Source of the DNA: Micrococcales bacterium
Lineage (GTDB): Bacteria > Actinomycetota > Actinomycetes > Actinomycetales > Microbacteriaceae
NCBI GenBank assembly: GCA_947454255.1
Contig: CANGIU010000002.1
Coordinates: 1-64,000 of the forward strand
Length of the DNA: 64,000 nucleotides
Direction: 5' to 3'
Shown: positions 1 through 8,428 of the stretch, in pieces
Layout: the number at the start of each line of letters is the position of its first letter
Numbering within the stretch: the stretch's first letter is position 1
Program-made: the position numbers and the translations under genes
Notes under the pieces: model-generated
The model's database searches: none
Seen by the model: the letters and a program-made list of their open reading frames with translations, nothing else
Told to the model about the DNA's origin: nothing

Positions 1-779
1 CTGAATGGTTCCGGGGTTAAGAAAGGTGCATCTGTTTCAACAAGAATCAGTTCTTTTGGAAGCATCGCTAGTGCGTCACGAAGATATTGGTTTTTCTTAA
101 AAGTTACTGTTCCAGAAAATGATGCATACCAACCGTTCTCTATCAATATTTCAGCTAGCGAAGTATCGCCACTGAAGCAGTGAAAAACAGTTTTCATTGG
201 TGCACCGACTCTTAGTAAAGTTTCGACAACGTCTTCATGAGCATCTCGATCATGAATTTGTAAAGCAATGTTATTTTCTTTTGCGATTTCAATATGAGCT
301 TCAAAACTATGTTGTTGCAGAAAGAGTTTTTCTGGACCCGTTCTAAAGTAATCAAGACCAGTTTCACCCACTGCTCGAACTCTAGGTTCCTTCGCAAGTT
401 TGGCTATCTCGGCAATAGCGGCATCTAACTCTTGAATGGTTTCATATTCAGCTGCCACGTTTGGGTGAAGCGCAACAGCGGCTAGCAATCTTGGTTCAAT
501 AGCTGCGACTCTTGCTGACCATGCAGATGTCTCAACTGAGCCACCAACTTGGACGGCCCCAATAATTCCAGCTTGATTGGAAAGCTCTAGATGCTCTCGA
601 TAATCCATCGGATTCTCACCATCAGCTATTTCTAAATGAGTGTGATTGTCGTAGACGCCCATCTCTAGTGCTTCTGGGACCTCTGGGTAACTCAAGTCTC
701 TAGATCCGCCATCTTCTGACTTACGGTTGCGAACTCTGATGTAGTTCTCGCTTGGTAGATCCGATTGAGCCTCGCTCAT
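1..779 (-). CDS. tatD: TatD family metal-dependent hydrolase (3' part cut by window edge)
   Basis: Translating the complement from an ATG at 779 gives an open frame to the window edge, so the C-terminus is missing. The metal-binding HxH appears as DNHTH (His46, His48), followed by a VGETGLDYFR segment, an LQIHDRD segment, a VFHCFSG segment and VETDAPFLTP near the edge, all hallmark blocks of TatD-type TIM-barrel nucleases. The family acts as Mg-dependent 3'-5' DNA/RNA exonucleases. The first 40 residues are extra relative to a minimal TatD and may be a lineage-specific N-terminus. It starts 3 bp after the metG stop, so the two are almost certainly cotranscribed, a common actinobacterial pairing. 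Confidence 0.93.
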   Translation of the reverse strand, partial: MSEAQSDLPSENYIRVRNRKSEDGGSRDLSYPEVPEALEMGVYDNHTHLEIADGENPMDYREHLELSNQAGIIGAVQVGGSVETSAWSARVAAIEPRLLAAVALHPNVAAEYETIQELDAAIAEIAKLAKEPRVRAVGETGLDYFRTGPEKLFLQQHSFEAHIEIAKENNIALQIHDRDAHEDVVETLLRVGAPMKTVFHCFSGDTSLAEILIENGWYASFSGTVTFKKNQYLRDALAMLPKELILVETDAPFLTPEPF

Positions 780-782
780 GGT

Positions 783-2381
783 TTACTGAGCGCTTTCAGT
801 TTCAATTCTTGGAAAGAGAACATCAAGGTCACCGATGTTGGTGCCTGGAACCAATTGGTCCCAGTTAGCCGTTTCAGTTATTCTCTGGTCAGCCAGTTCA
901 CCCAGTTTGCCCTCAGTAAGTGCTGCCCAAAGCTTGGCAGTTGCCTTTGGGATAACAGGGTTTAGAAGCACCGATAGCACTCTCAGACCTTCAGAGGCAA
1001 CATAGAGCACTGTTGCAAGACGTTCTCTGTTTACTTCATCTTTAGCAAGCACCCAAGGCTCTTGAACGGTGATGTAGTTATTTAGTTCATCAACTAATGT
1101 CCAAGTGGCATTTATGGCTTCGTGGATAGCCACCTCGTCAATTGCTCGATCAGCATTTAGCACTGCAGTTCTAGCAACTTCGATTACATGGTTATCGGCT
1201 TCGGTGTATTGGCCAGGGGCTTCAAGCACTCCAGCAAAGTATCTTCTGACCATAGCCAAAGTTCTTGAAGCCAGGTTTCCAAAACCATTAGCAAGCTCCG
1301 ATTGGTATCTAGCAGATAAGTCTTCCCAACTGAATGAACCATCTTGGCCAAAAGCAATTGCTTTCATGAAGTAATACCTAAAAGCATCAGAGCCAAAGAT
1401 GTCAGTAATCTGATTTGGCGCAATACCGGTGAGCTTCGACTTTGACATCTTCTCGCCACCGACAAGTAACCAACCATGTCCAAAGATTTGCTGAGGTGGT
1501 TTGATGTCTGCCGCCATTAGCATGGCTGGCCAAATCACCGCATGGAATCGAAGAATGTCTTTACCCACAATCTGAACTGTCGCTGGCCAGCGCTTATTGA
1601 ATTCAACATCGTCCTGACCGTAGCCGATAGCGGTGATGTAGTTCAGTAGCGCATCAAACCAAACGTAGGTGATGTGTGAATCATCCCAAGGAATATCGAT
1701 TCCCCAGTCGAACTTCTCTTTAGATCTCGAAATAGAAAGATCATCAAGGCCACGCTTTACAAAAGAGACAACTTCGTTCTTTGCTGATTCAGGTTGAATG
1801 AAATTAGGGTTCTCTGCAAAGAAGTTTAGAAGTGGCTCTTCGAATTGACTTAGCTTGAAGAAGTAGTTGTTCTCTTCTAGTTGCTCAACTGGCTTTGAGT
1901 GAATGGCACAAACATCCTGGCCTTCGAATTCTCCTGTGCCATCAACAAGGTCTGCCTTGTTTTTGTATTCTTCACAACCTACGCAGTATGCCCCTTTGAA
2001 TGAGCCTTGATAGATAAAGCCAGTGTCATAGAGCTTCTGCATGAACTTTTGAACGTTGACCTCGTGTCTTGGTTCAGTAGTTCTAATGAAGTCCTGGTTA
2101 TCGATGTCAATTGTTTCAAGGAGTGGTAACCAAGAATCGTGAACTAGTTTGTCGGTCCATTCCTGAGCTGATTTCTTATTAGCTGCTGCTGTTCTAAGAA
2201 CCTTTTCACCATGTTCATCAGTACCAGTAAGTAGGAAGCTGTCTTCACCACGTTGACGGTGCCATCTGGCTAAGACATCTGCGGCTACCTCGGTATAGGC
2301 ATGCCCAATGTGCGGCGCATCATTCACATAGAAGATGGGTGTCGTCACATAAAACGACTGGCCTTGAGGGTTGGTTGACAT
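783..2381 (-). CDS. metG: Methionyl-tRNA synthetase
   Basis: Class I aminoacyl-tRNA synthetase that charges tRNA-Met in the cytoplasm. The HIGH signature is HIGH at residues 24-27 and the KMSKS loop is GGEKMSKSK at about residue 310. A zinc knuckle of the Cys-x2-Cys ... Cys-x2-His type (YCVGC ... VCAIH) resembles the Thermus-type enzyme. At 532 residues it has the catalytic and anticodon-binding domains (WVLAKDE block) but no C-terminal tRNA-binding EMAP/Trbp111 extension. It lies 24 bp downstream of rsmI and 3 bp before tatD, giving a rsmI-metG-tatD operon on the minus strand. Confidence 0.97.
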   Translation of the reverse strand: MSTNPQGQSFYVTTPIFYVNDAPHIGHAYTEVAADVLARWHRQRGEDSFLLTGTDEHGEKVLRTAAANKKSAQEWTDKLVHDSWLPLLETIDIDNQDFIRTTEPRHEVNVQKFMQKLYDTGFIYQGSFKGAYCVGCEEYKNKADLVDGTGEFEGQDVCAIHSKPVEQLEENNYFFKLSQFEEPLLNFFAENPNFIQPESAKNEVVSFVKRGLDDLSISRSKEKFDWGIDIPWDDSHITYVWFDALLNYITAIGYGQDDVEFNKRWPATVQIVGKDILRFHAVIWPAMLMAADIKPPQQIFGHGWLLVGGEKMSKSKLTGIAPNQITDIFGSDAFRYYFMKAIAFGQDGSFSWEDLSARYQSELANGFGNLASRTLAMVRRYFAGVLEAPGQYTEADNHVIEVARTAVLNADRAIDEVAIHEAINATWTLVDELNNYITVQEPWVLAKDEVNRERLATVLYVASEGLRVLSVLLNPVIPKATAKLWAALTEGKLGELADQRITETANWDQLVPGTNIGDLDVLFPRIETESAQ

Positions 2382-2405
2382 CTTTACAATCTTAACGCTT
2401 GGGTT

Positions 2406-3236
2406 TCAATCCTTGGCTCTGGCATCAAGGACTGCTTGATACAACTCACTCTTGCTCACTGAATGCTTGGCCGCAACCTCTGCTACCGATTGTTTCAGTG
2501 ATAGCCCTGAACTCTTGAGTGTCTCAACTTCGGTGAGCAGATCGACACTATGGACATCAGGGATGACTACCTCGGTTGCACCGGAGATCACTAGCACTAT
2601 CTCTCCCCTAGGTTCTTCTTCTGCCCAGATAGCTAGCTCAGTTAGAGTTCCACGAACTGTTTGTTCAAACTTCTTAGTTAGTTCTCTAGAGACACTTCCC
2701 CTTCTATCCCCGAAGACCGTTTGAGCATCTTTGAGGCTTTGACCAATGCGATGAGGCGATTCGAAGAATATGAGTGTTCTTGGATCACTGAGTAATTCTT
2801 GAAAGAGTTTCTTTCGTTCTCCTGCTTTTCGAGGCAGAAAACCTTCGAAACTAAATCGGTCGGTTGGCAGTCCTGAAACAGCCAAAGCTGCCAATACTGC
2901 AGAAGGCCCAGGAATGACTGTAACTTCAATTCCTGCCTCAATAGCCGCTCTAACTAAAACAAAGCCAGGATCTGAAACTGTGGGCATACCGGCATCACTG
3001 ACCACCAAGACATCTTCAGTAAGAGCTATCTCAAGGATTTGAGCTACTCGATCTGCCTCATTGTGTTCGTGCAAACTAAACAACTTGGCGTCTAAGGTGA
3101 CCTGGAGGCCCCTTGCCAGCTTCAGTAAGGTCCTTGTGTCCTCTGCGGCTATGTATTTGATTGTTCCCAGATGCTCGATGAGTCGAGCCGAGGCATCTGA
3201 GAGATTGCCGATAGGTGTTGCCGCCAAAATGAGCAT
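2406..3236 (-). CDS. rsmI: 16S rRNA (cytidine1402-2'-O)-methyltransferase RsmI
   Basis: SAM-dependent tetrapyrrole-methylase-fold enzyme that 2'-O-methylates C1402 in the decoding centre of 16S rRNA. Diagnostic blocks are LAATPIGNLSD at the N-terminus, AAEDTRT, VSDAGMPTVSDPG, VIPGPSAVLAAL and FFESPHRI. Its 276 residues are the normal family length. It is first in the minus-strand operon with metG and tatD. Only 30 bp separate its ATG from the divergent pmt GTG, so the two promoters must be compact or overlapping; the rsmI-pmt divergent arrangement is common in actinobacteria. Confidence 0.96.
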   Translation of the reverse strand: MLILAATPIGNLSDASARLIEHLGTIKYIAAEDTRTLLKLARGLQVTLDAKLFSLHEHNEADRVAQILEIALTEDVLVVSDAGMPTVSDPGFVLVRAAIEAGIEVTVIPGPSAVLAALAVSGLPTDRFSFEGFLPRKAGERKKLFQELLSDPRTLIFFESPHRIGQSLKDAQTVFGDRRGSVSRELTKKFEQTVRGTLTELAIWAEEEPRGEIVLVISGATEVVIPDVHSVDLLTEVETLKSSGLSLKQSVAEVAAKHSVSKSELYQAVLDARAKD

Positions 3237-3253
3237 GCTCTATTCTCGCAAAC

Positions 3254-3259
3254 TAACAT
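3254..3259 (+). promoter_or_regulatory. Candidate -10 box (TAACAT) for leaderless pmt transcript
   Basis: TAACAT fits the actinobacterial TANNNT -10 consensus and ends 7 nt before the GTG at 3267, the spacing expected if transcription starts at the start codon. The intergenic space is only 30 bp, leaving no room for a long leader. Assignment is inferred from position only. Confidence 0.4.
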
Positions 3260-3266
3260 AGAAGAA

Positions 3267-4754
3267 GTGCTAACACTTTTCTTAAGGCTTACGGCAAACC
3301 CAGCTAGATCAGCCTTGTTCAACCGCTGGGCGCCCATCCTCGTGTTGGTAATAGCCGCTGTGCTCAGGATTTACGACCTTGCTTACCCAAACACCTTGGT
3401 CTTCGATGAAACATACTATGTCAAAGACGCATACTCATTACTTCACAACGGCCACGAATCGACTTGGGGAACTGGCGCTGATGCTTCATTTGCCAATGGC
3501 AACCCAACGGGTCTTTCAAATGCACCTTCCTTTGTAGTTCATCCCCCTCTGGGTAAATGGCTAATCGGTCTTGGAATGCTGGTCTTCGGCAGTGGCAATC
3601 CTTTTGGTTGGCGCATCATGGTTGCTCTCGCTGGTGTCGGAGCCGTTTGGCTGACCATGGCTTGTGCCAAATTGATTTTCAAATCAACAGTCTGGGCAGT
3701 GCTTGCAGGATTGCTTTTTGCAATTGATGGTGTTGGCATTGTGCTGTCTAGAACAGCACTGCTAGATCAAATCTTGGGATTTTTTGTAATTCTTGGTTAC
3801 TACTTCTTCTTGAGAGACAGGGAATCTCTCTCAAGAAATTCCTGGCGAAGACCTTGGCTTGTTGCCATGGCTCTAGCTTTAGGATTTGCAACTGCAGTTA
3901 AATGGTCTGGCTTATATTTTGTTGCCGCGTTGCTAGCATTCATCATCATCAGTGAAGCCAACCAAAACTTCAGGATTCATCGCAAAATTGAAAAGCAATC
4001 TCAAGACAAGCTAGCTAAACGTCTTTGGATTTTGCCTTCCATCTCTCAGGCACTGAGATCAATTGTTTTAGTTATGGTTCCAGCAATCTTCGCCTACCTA
4101 CTCAGCTGGTCGGGTTGGCTATTCACCAAAGGTGGTTGGGATCGAAGTTGGGCGAGTGAACCCGGTAACGCTCTCACCGGTTGGCTTTCCTGGATTCCTA
4201 ATTCACTGCAATCCCTTTGGCATTACCACGTTGAGATGTATTCCTTCCATATCAATTTGCATGCGTCTCACCCCTATGCATCAAACCCATTTACCTGGCC
4301 ATTCATGCTCAGGCCAACTTCCTTTTTCTGGGACGACAAAGCTGGTGGAAAAGTTGTCTCTGCTATTACGGCACTAGGGAATCCAATCATCTGGTGGGCT
4401 GCAGTACTGGCAGTTGGTGTTCTTGTTTCTGCTTGGTTTAGAACCAGAGATAAGACCACAACAATTATTGGCATCGGGCTTGTTGCCGGTTACGTTCCGT
4501 GGCTAGCTCTTACCAACCGAACATTATTTGAGTTTTATGTGGTGGCATTTGAGCCTTGGCTTATTCTCTTGCTCGTTGCTGGTCTGAGATCTTGGTTTAG
4601 AAATACTGAATACCGGTATCGAACCGCTAACTTCATTGCTGGCTTTGCGGTATTGGCCATTATTTCCTCAACATTCTTCTACCCAATCTGGACTGGTGAA
4701 TGGTTGGGCTATGAGTTCTGGCGCTGGCGAATGTGGCTACCTTCCTGGATTTAG
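3267..4754 (+). CDS. pmt: Dolichyl-phosphate-mannose-protein mannosyltransferase (Pmt, GT39)
   Basis: Polytopic membrane glycosyltransferase of the actinobacterial Pmt family, which transfers mannose from polyprenyl-phosphate-mannose to Ser/Thr of Sec-exported proteins on the outer face of the membrane. The conserved acidic pair after the first helix is seen as VFDETYYVKDAY (Asp47, Glu48); HPPLGKWLI and FGWRIM blocks follow, then alternating hydrophobic helices and a C-terminal FYPIWTGEWL segment. Length (495) is normal. The GTG at 3267 is the only start that keeps the N-terminal cytoplasmic segment. The window encodes several lipoproteins and secreted proteins that could be substrates, which is inference. 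Confidence 0.92.
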   Translation: MLTLFLRLTANPARSALFNRWAPILVLVIAAVLRIYDLAYPNTLVFDETYYVKDAYSLLHNGHESTWGTGADASFANGNPTGLSNAPSFVVHPPLGKWLIGLGMLVFGSGNPFGWRIMVALAGVGAVWLTMACAKLIFKSTVWAVLAGLLFAIDGVGIVLSRTALLDQILGFFVILGYYFFLRDRESLSRNSWRRPWLVAMALALGFATAVKWSGLYFVAALLAFIIISEANQNFRIHRKIEKQSQDKLAKRLWILPSISQALRSIVLVMVPAIFAYLLSWSGWLFTKGGWDRSWASEPGNALTGWLSWIPNSLQSLWHYHVEMYSFHINLHASHPYASNPFTWPFMLRPTSFFWDDKAGGKVVSAITALGNPIIWWAAVLAVGVLVSAWFRTRDKTTTIIGIGLVAGYVPWLALTNRTLFEFYVVAFEPWLILLLVAGLRSWFRNTEYRYRTANFIAGFAVLAIISSTFFYPIWTGEWLGYEFWRWRMWLPSWI

Positions 4755-4782
4755 CCAAAATCTAGTTGTCTCTAGCCTCGGT

Positions 4783-4788
4783 TAGGCT
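4783..4788 (+). promoter_or_regulatory. Candidate -10 box (TAGGCT) upstream of MFS gene
   Basis: TAGGCT lies 8 nt upstream of the ATG at 4797 within the 42-bp pmt-MFS gap. It matches TANNNT and the same box seen before other genes in the window. No ribosome-binding site is visible between it and the ATG, consistent with a leaderless message. Confidence 0.45.
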
Positions 4789-4796
4789 TAAGACAA

Positions 4797-5978
4797 ATGC
4801 GCACCTATATCGAACTATTTAGAGTCCACGGCGTAGCAGTCGTGCTCTGGTCGCAACTACTAGCCAGATTCGCTTTTGGCATGCAAACAATTACTTTTGC
4901 CATCTTGCTGCAAAATAAGTTCGACAACTACACAGTCGCGGGTCTTGCGATCGGAGCAGCGACTTTAGGTAGCGCGATATCAGCTCCAATACTTGGCCGC
5001 TGGATGGCTGTGATCGGAATCAAGCCAGTAATTCTGGCAACGAGTGTCATAGCTTCAGTTTGTTATCTTTTGATAGGTTTTGCTCCAATCACTGAAACTA
5101 TTGCGATTGGAATTTCCCTAATCCTCGGACTTGGAAACCCTCCGATACAACCAGCGGCTCGCACCGTTTACCCGACTCTTGTTTCCGGTGAAGCCAAGAG
5201 AAATACTTTGTATTCGGTTGATGCAATCTTGCAAGAAGTCATCTGGATTCTTGGACCAGTTCTAGCCACAGTTTTGATTGCTACCACTAACACTTTGGTT
5301 CCCATTGTGGTTATGGCGGCCGTTCAGCTTTTTGGTGGTTTCTGGTTCGGCTTGCTCCCTATGGTTAAAGACGCTCCCATCCCGAGATCAACTAAACGTA
5401 TGGGTTCAGTGCTCAGGTCGAAACTGGTCAAGTTTCTAATCGTAATTAATCTGCTTTTTGTAGGCTCTTTCTCCGCTCTTGAAATCGGAGCAGTTGCTGC
5501 GGTTGGCCAAGCACAGGCTGGATTTGTTATTTCAATGCTTTCAGTTGGATCAGTTGTCGGAGGGCTGGCTTTCGGACATCGTGCTAGATCACCGCTTGCA
5601 CTTTCAAAGCAATTGGCTGTGGTGCTCTTGGGTGACCTTCTGATTTTCTTTAATGCATCCGATCCGATTTGGCTTGCTATCTGCTTGTTTATTTCAGGAA
5701 TTGGCGTTGCTACTGCTTTCGCAACAATGGGTTCAATCATCGGTAAAGCAGTCCAGCTCGATGAGACCACTGAGGTCTATGGCTGGATTGGCAGTGGGCA
5801 AAACATCGGATATGGAGCGGGAGCTGCTGTCGCCGGTATTGTTGTGGACAAAATAAACAGCACAACTTCTTTTGGTTTTGCAGCAGGCCTTGATCTATTC
5901 GCTCTACTGGTAGCTATCGCAGCAATTTCAATCACCCCAAGTTTCTTATCTAGCAAAAATGAAAAGGAAGAAAAATAG
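4797..5978 (+). CDS. MFS transporter
   Basis: A 393-residue polytopic protein with about 12 hydrophobic segments. Features typical of drug-efflux-like major facilitator permeases are GAATLGSAISAPILGRWMAVIG (the loop 2-3 region) and a GYGAGAAVAGIVVD segment in the second half. Substrate cannot be predicted. It is followed by a yciI-like gene overlapping by one base and then an epimerase gene with a four-base overlap, so the three are translationally coupled. The 3' end has an AAGGAAG run that can serve as RBS for the next gene. Confidence 0.88.
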   Translation: MRTYIELFRVHGVAVVLWSQLLARFAFGMQTITFAILLQNKFDNYTVAGLAIGAATLGSAISAPILGRWMAVIGIKPVILATSVIASVCYLLIGFAPITETIAIGISLILGLGNPPIQPAARTVYPTLVSGEAKRNTLYSVDAILQEVIWILGPVLATVLIATTNTLVPIVVMAAVQLFGGFWFGLLPMVKDAPIPRSTKRMGSVLRSKLVKFLIVINLLFVGSFSALEIGAVAAVGQAQAGFVISMLSVGSVVGGLAFGHRARSPLALSKQLAVVLLGDLLIFFNASDPIWLAICLFISGIGVATAFATMGSIIGKAVQLDETTEVYGWIGSGQNIGYGAGAAVAGIVVDKINSTTSFGFAAGLDLFALLVAIAAISITPSFLSSKNEKEEK

Positions 5979-6256
5979 TGAACACTTATGTTGTCACCTA
6001 CGGCTATGCCGCCGATCCAATCGAGCTAAACCAGGTTCGCCCTACCCACCGGGAGTGGCTTGCAATGTTGCTGGCTGAAGGAAAGCTGTTGGCAAGTGGG
6101 CCGATGGTTGATAGACCGTCAGCGCTACTAATCTTCAAAGCTGAATCCATCGAAGAACTAAACACTCTGTTGGATAGCGACCCTTTTGAACTAGCCGGCA
6201 TGATTGGTGAACGCACCATCGAAGCTTGGAACCCAGTCTTAGGTCCTTTCAATTGA
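5978..6256 (+). CDS. YciI family protein
   Basis: Ninety-two-residue ferredoxin-like-fold protein of the YciI/YCII family, recognisable from the VVTYGY N-terminus, the RPTHREWL segment with the conserved His, LASGPM, and the DPFELAGM block near the end. Biochemical role in the family is poorly defined (some members are dehalogenase-like). The GTG start overlaps the MFS stop (TAGTG), and the stop overlaps the TTG of the next gene, indicating an operon. Confidence 0.88.
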   Translation: MNTYVVTYGYAADPIELNQVRPTHREWLAMLLAEGKLLASGPMVDRPSALLIFKAESIEELNTLLDSDPFELAGMIGERTIEAWNPVLGPFN

Positions 6257-7149
6257 GAATTCTGATTTCGGGTGCAAGCGGTCTTATTGGAACAGAATTG
6301 CAGGCGCAACTAAAATCAGCTGGTCACACCCCCGTAGTTCTTGTTAGAAGAGCCGCAAGCTCACCCAATGAAATTGAGTGGGATCCAACAACAGGAAAAT
6401 TGGATCCTTCAGAACTTGAATCTATTGATGCGATTGTCAACCTAGCCGGCGCTACTACTGGAAAACTTCCCTGGACCAAGAACTACAAAAAGGAACTGAT
6501 CCAATCTCGAATTGATTCCACGAGGACAATCGTCCAGGCCATAAAAAACTGCAGCAACAAGCCGAAGGTTCTTATATCGGGCTCTGCTTCTGGCTTCTAT
6601 GGTGATACTGGAAATGCACTGCTTGCAGAAACTGCTCCAAACGGAAAAGGATTCCTTGCCGAACTTGCCAACTCTTGGGAACGTGAAGCCATGAAAGCCC
6701 CTTCAGGAGTTCGGGTAGTTCAAATCCGGACAACCATGGTGTTATCACGAACTAAAGGTGCGCTCGGTCGACTACTGCCCATTCTGCGTGCTGGTGTTGG
6801 TGGGAAACTCGGTAATGGCAAGCAGTGGTGGGCTTGGATTTCGCTGCCTGACCAAGCAAGAGCAATAATTCACCTAATCAACACTCCAACAGCAAGTGGC
6901 CCATACAACATCACCGCGCCTGAACCCGCTACTTGCAAGCAGCTAATTAGAGCTTTAGGAAAAGCGCTTCATCGCCCAACTTTAATTCCAGTTCCCGCCT
7001 TTGCGCTAAAACTCGCTTTTAGAGAAGGTGCACAAGAGCTATTGCTGTGTAGCCAGAAAATGAGTTCAGCCAGATTAGAGGCGACCGGATTTGTATTCCA
7101 GCACCCGACATTGCAATCAGCTTGCCAGTGGGTAGTTGGCAAAGACTAA
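6253..7149 (+). CDS. TIGR01777-type NAD-dependent epimerase/dehydratase (SDR39U1-like)
   Basis: Extended short-chain dehydrogenase with an N-terminal Rossmann motif LISGASGLIG and the TIGR01777 blocks VNLAGATTG, LISGSASGFYGD (in place of the usual YxxxK region), VRVVQIRTTMVLS and WWAWISLPD, then a DUF1731-like C-terminus. The frame is also open from a TTG at 6226, but the TTG at 6253 overlaps the yciI stop (TTGA) and gives MRILISGASG, the normal family start, so I use 6253 (298 residues). Substrate is unknown. The gene ends convergent with, and overlapping by 4 bp, the next MFS gene. Confidence 0.88.
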   Translation: MRILISGASGLIGTELQAQLKSAGHTPVVLVRRAASSPNEIEWDPTTGKLDPSELESIDAIVNLAGATTGKLPWTKNYKKELIQSRIDSTRTIVQAIKNCSNKPKVLISGSASGFYGDTGNALLAETAPNGKGFLAELANSWEREAMKAPSGVRVVQIRTTMVLSRTKGALGRLLPILRAGVGGKLGNGKQWWAWISLPDQARAIIHLINTPTASGPYNITAPEPATCKQLIRALGKALHRPTLIPVPAFALKLAFREGAQELLLCSQKMSSARLEATGFVFQHPTLQSACQWVVGKD

Positions 7150-8363
7150 GTCTGAATAGACCTGATAAAACGGATTGCACTTAGCGCTAATGCAGTCGCC
7201 ATGCTTCCACCGACAATAAGTGGCAAAGTGAGATCTTGCTTTGCCAAGAGTCCACCTAGTAACCCACCAACTGGCATTAGCCCCCAAACAATAGTTCTTC
7301 TAGCCCCGTGAATTCTTCCGAATATTTCATTAGGAATCATCGCGTGATAGGTGGACATGAGCAAAATGTTCCAATGGGCTATAAAGAAACCTTGCATGAA
7401 GCATGCAGCCATAAACCAAGACACATTTGGCGATAGGCCACAGAGTAAAAGTGATAGCGCTGATCCAGGCAGTGAAATGGAAAGTGCAGTACTTCTACCC
7501 AAGCGCTGTGAGAAGCGAGCTGAGGTAACAGCTCCTAGAAGTGCTCCGACCCCAAGTGGGACCAACACCCAACCATAATTAGCCTCAGGCACTTTGAGGT
7601 GGTCAAGGATGAATAGCACTTGGGTAGCGCCGCCCATTGAATAACAAAATCCGATGAAACCAGTGGTCAGTACTAGGCGAAGCAAAACCTTTTGCCTCCA
7701 TAGGTACTGCAAACCTTCCTTAATCTCGACTTTTAGTGGTGCTCGTTTCGGAGCTGCCGGATCAACCTTTGGCTGCAGCGCATCTCTAGAGATAGTAAGG
7801 ACCAGGAGTATCGCGACTAGGTAACAGGCAGAGACCCCTAGGAAAGGAATGAAGGCCATGAGCGCAAAGACGTATCCACCTAGAGGCACTCCAACAAAAC
7901 CTTGCATCACAGTGTCGGCTACCTGAAGTCTGGAATTACCTTTTTCTAACTGGTCGCCGTTGAGTAGTGAAGGAATAGCCGATTGTGTGGCTGTGTCGTA
8001 GACCACTTCTGAAACCCCAAAGACAAAAGTCAGTGAAGCTAACCAAATGAGGTTCATCTGTCCAGTGATAATCAAAGTAGCCAAAGCGGCCCCGATGATT
8101 ACTCGACTGGTCTGAACCATTAGCATCGCTGCCCTGCGATTAAGTCGATCAAGTAATGCCCCAATAGGGATAGCAAATATCAGCCAAGGTAGCATAAATA
8201 GATTTGCCTGGATAGCGATAAGGATTGGGTCTCTTGTGAGGGAAGCTGCTAGCAGCGGAATTGCTGCGCCGATTAGACCATCTGCAAATTTGCTAAACAT
8301 GGCCGCTGACCATATTTTGTTAAACGCACTACCCAGTTCTACTGTTGATTTGCTTCTCTGCAC
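7146..8363 (-). CDS. MFS transporter (second copy, minus strand)
   Basis: A 405-residue polytopic permease with the loop 2-3 motif region GALLDRLNRRAAM and a second-half repeat GALLGAVTSARFSQRLGRS, in the style of MFS members such as enterobactin-exporter-like or macrolide-efflux-like proteins. It shows no close likeness to the MFS at 4797. The GTG start at 8363 is preceded by a TAGGCT box six bases upstream and no RBS, so it is probably leaderless. Substrate unknown. Confidence 0.87.
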   Translation of the reverse strand: MQRSKSTVELGSAFNKIWSAAMFSKFADGLIGAAIPLLAASLTRDPILIAIQANLFMLPWLIFAIPIGALLDRLNRRAAMLMVQTSRVIIGAALATLIITGQMNLIWLASLTFVFGVSEVVYDTATQSAIPSLLNGDQLEKGNSRLQVADTVMQGFVGVPLGGYVFALMAFIPFLGVSACYLVAILLVLTISRDALQPKVDPAAPKRAPLKVEIKEGLQYLWRQKVLLRLVLTTGFIGFCYSMGGATQVLFILDHLKVPEANYGWVLVPLGVGALLGAVTSARFSQRLGRSTALSISLPGSALSLLLCGLSPNVSWFMAACFMQGFFIAHWNILLMSTYHAMIPNEIFGRIHGARRTIVWGLMPVGGLLGGLLAKQDLTLPLIVGGSMATALALSAIRFIRSIQT

Positions 8364-8369
8364 GTAAAT

Positions 8370-8375
8370 AGCCTA
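8370..8375 (-). promoter_or_regulatory. Candidate -10 box (TAGGCT) for leaderless MFS gene
   Basis: On the minus strand TAGGCT is followed by exactly six bases and then the GTG at 8363. It lies just downstream of the terminator for the H1-like gene, so the MFS gene needs its own promoter here. Confidence 0.5.
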
Positions 8376-8385
8376 GTCAAAAGAA

Positions 8386-8413
8386 AAGGCCCTGATCTTT
8401 CGACCAGGGCCTT
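8386..8413 (-). terminator. Intrinsic terminator of the H1-like gene
   Basis: A 9-bp perfect stem (AAGGCCCTG / CAGGGCCTT) with a short loop, followed on the minus strand by TTTTCTTTT. It lies 15 bp after the stop of the H1-like gene. Confidence 0.85.
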
Positions 8414-8428
8414 AGTGCAAAAAGAGAA

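Noticed and set aside
5324-5770. Antisense open frame of 148 codons inside the MFS gene
   Set aside because: No RBS and no recognisable domain; shadow of the coding frame.
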